Positions 11,887 through 11,891 of a stretch of DNA of 11,891 bases are shown here, piece after piece. Positions within the stretch are counted from its first letter, which is position 1; each line of letters opens with the position of its first letter. Location of the stretch: positions 1 through 11,891 of the forward strand of contig CAKVFO010000102.1 in the NCBI GenBank assembly GCA_934746785.1, read 5' to 3'. The stretch comes from an uncultured Clostridium sp. GTDB lineage: Bacteria; Bacillota; Clostridia; Clostridiales; Clostridiaceae. Both the position numbers and the translations under genes were made by a program. The notes under the pieces are model-generated. The model searched no databases, was not told the DNA's origin, and saw only the letters and a program-made list of their open reading frames with translations.

Positions 11887-11891
11887 AAATT

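Overview
The window is AT-rich and looks like a Clostridium (sensu stricto) chromosome or prophage segment. The grounds are the very low GC of most genes, strong AAGGAGG-type ribosome binding sites, a GH25 endolysin with a clostridial-type C-terminal cell-wall domain, and a 30-bp CRISPR repeat ending ATTTAAAT, the form usual for clostridial type I-B arrays. No cas gene, tRNA, rRNA or insertion sequence was recognised. The species cannot be named from the sequence alone.

Bases 1-1626 hold no convincing protein gene. The stretch is visibly richer in G+C than the genes around it and is full of long complementary segments. Three blocks stand out. The first (41-273) folds on paper into a multi-branched RNA closed by a 19-bp stem. 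The second is a tandem pair of modules (375-520 and 617-758), each starting with a 14-base G-tract run and followed by the same two helices at the same spacing. The third is a second tandem pair (1089-1275 and 1371-1556, period about 281 bp), in which paired bases change together between copies while the flanks stay identical. I read this as a cluster of large structured non-coding RNAs, or one very large one, of unknown class.

At 1627-2831 two overlapping genes encode unrecognised proteins, the second coiled-coil rich; by position they could be phage structural proteins. At 3203-6177 lies a more AT-rich cassette: an XRE-type regulator with palindromes upstream, a small protein made of two copies of a 26-residue repeat, then a three-gene operon (unknown 137 aa; protein with two zinc-ribbon-like motifs; all-helical protein with a Gly/Asn/Gln-rich linker), ended by a good terminator. 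It sits between the possible structural genes and the endolysin (6320-7228), where phages often carry cargo, and is the best protein-level candidate for an undescribed system, perhaps a defence module.

At 7323-9556 there is a leader and a CRISPR array of 29 identical repeats plus one decayed terminal repeat (29 spacers), transcribed left to right. Spacer 10 encodes, in reverse, the GFYHF motif of a GH25 lysozyme related to, but not identical with, the endolysin next door.

At 9639-11841 lies a phage lysogeny module. An integrase gene with two in-frame internal deletions (no catalytic tyrosine) follows a cI-like repressor on the minus strand. A divergent cro-like gene, a 133-aa phage-type protein and a small helical WXG100-like protein are on the plus strand. 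The array is therefore flanked by phage genes on both sides, suggesting an orphan array in a decayed prophage region that would depend on Cas proteins encoded elsewhere.
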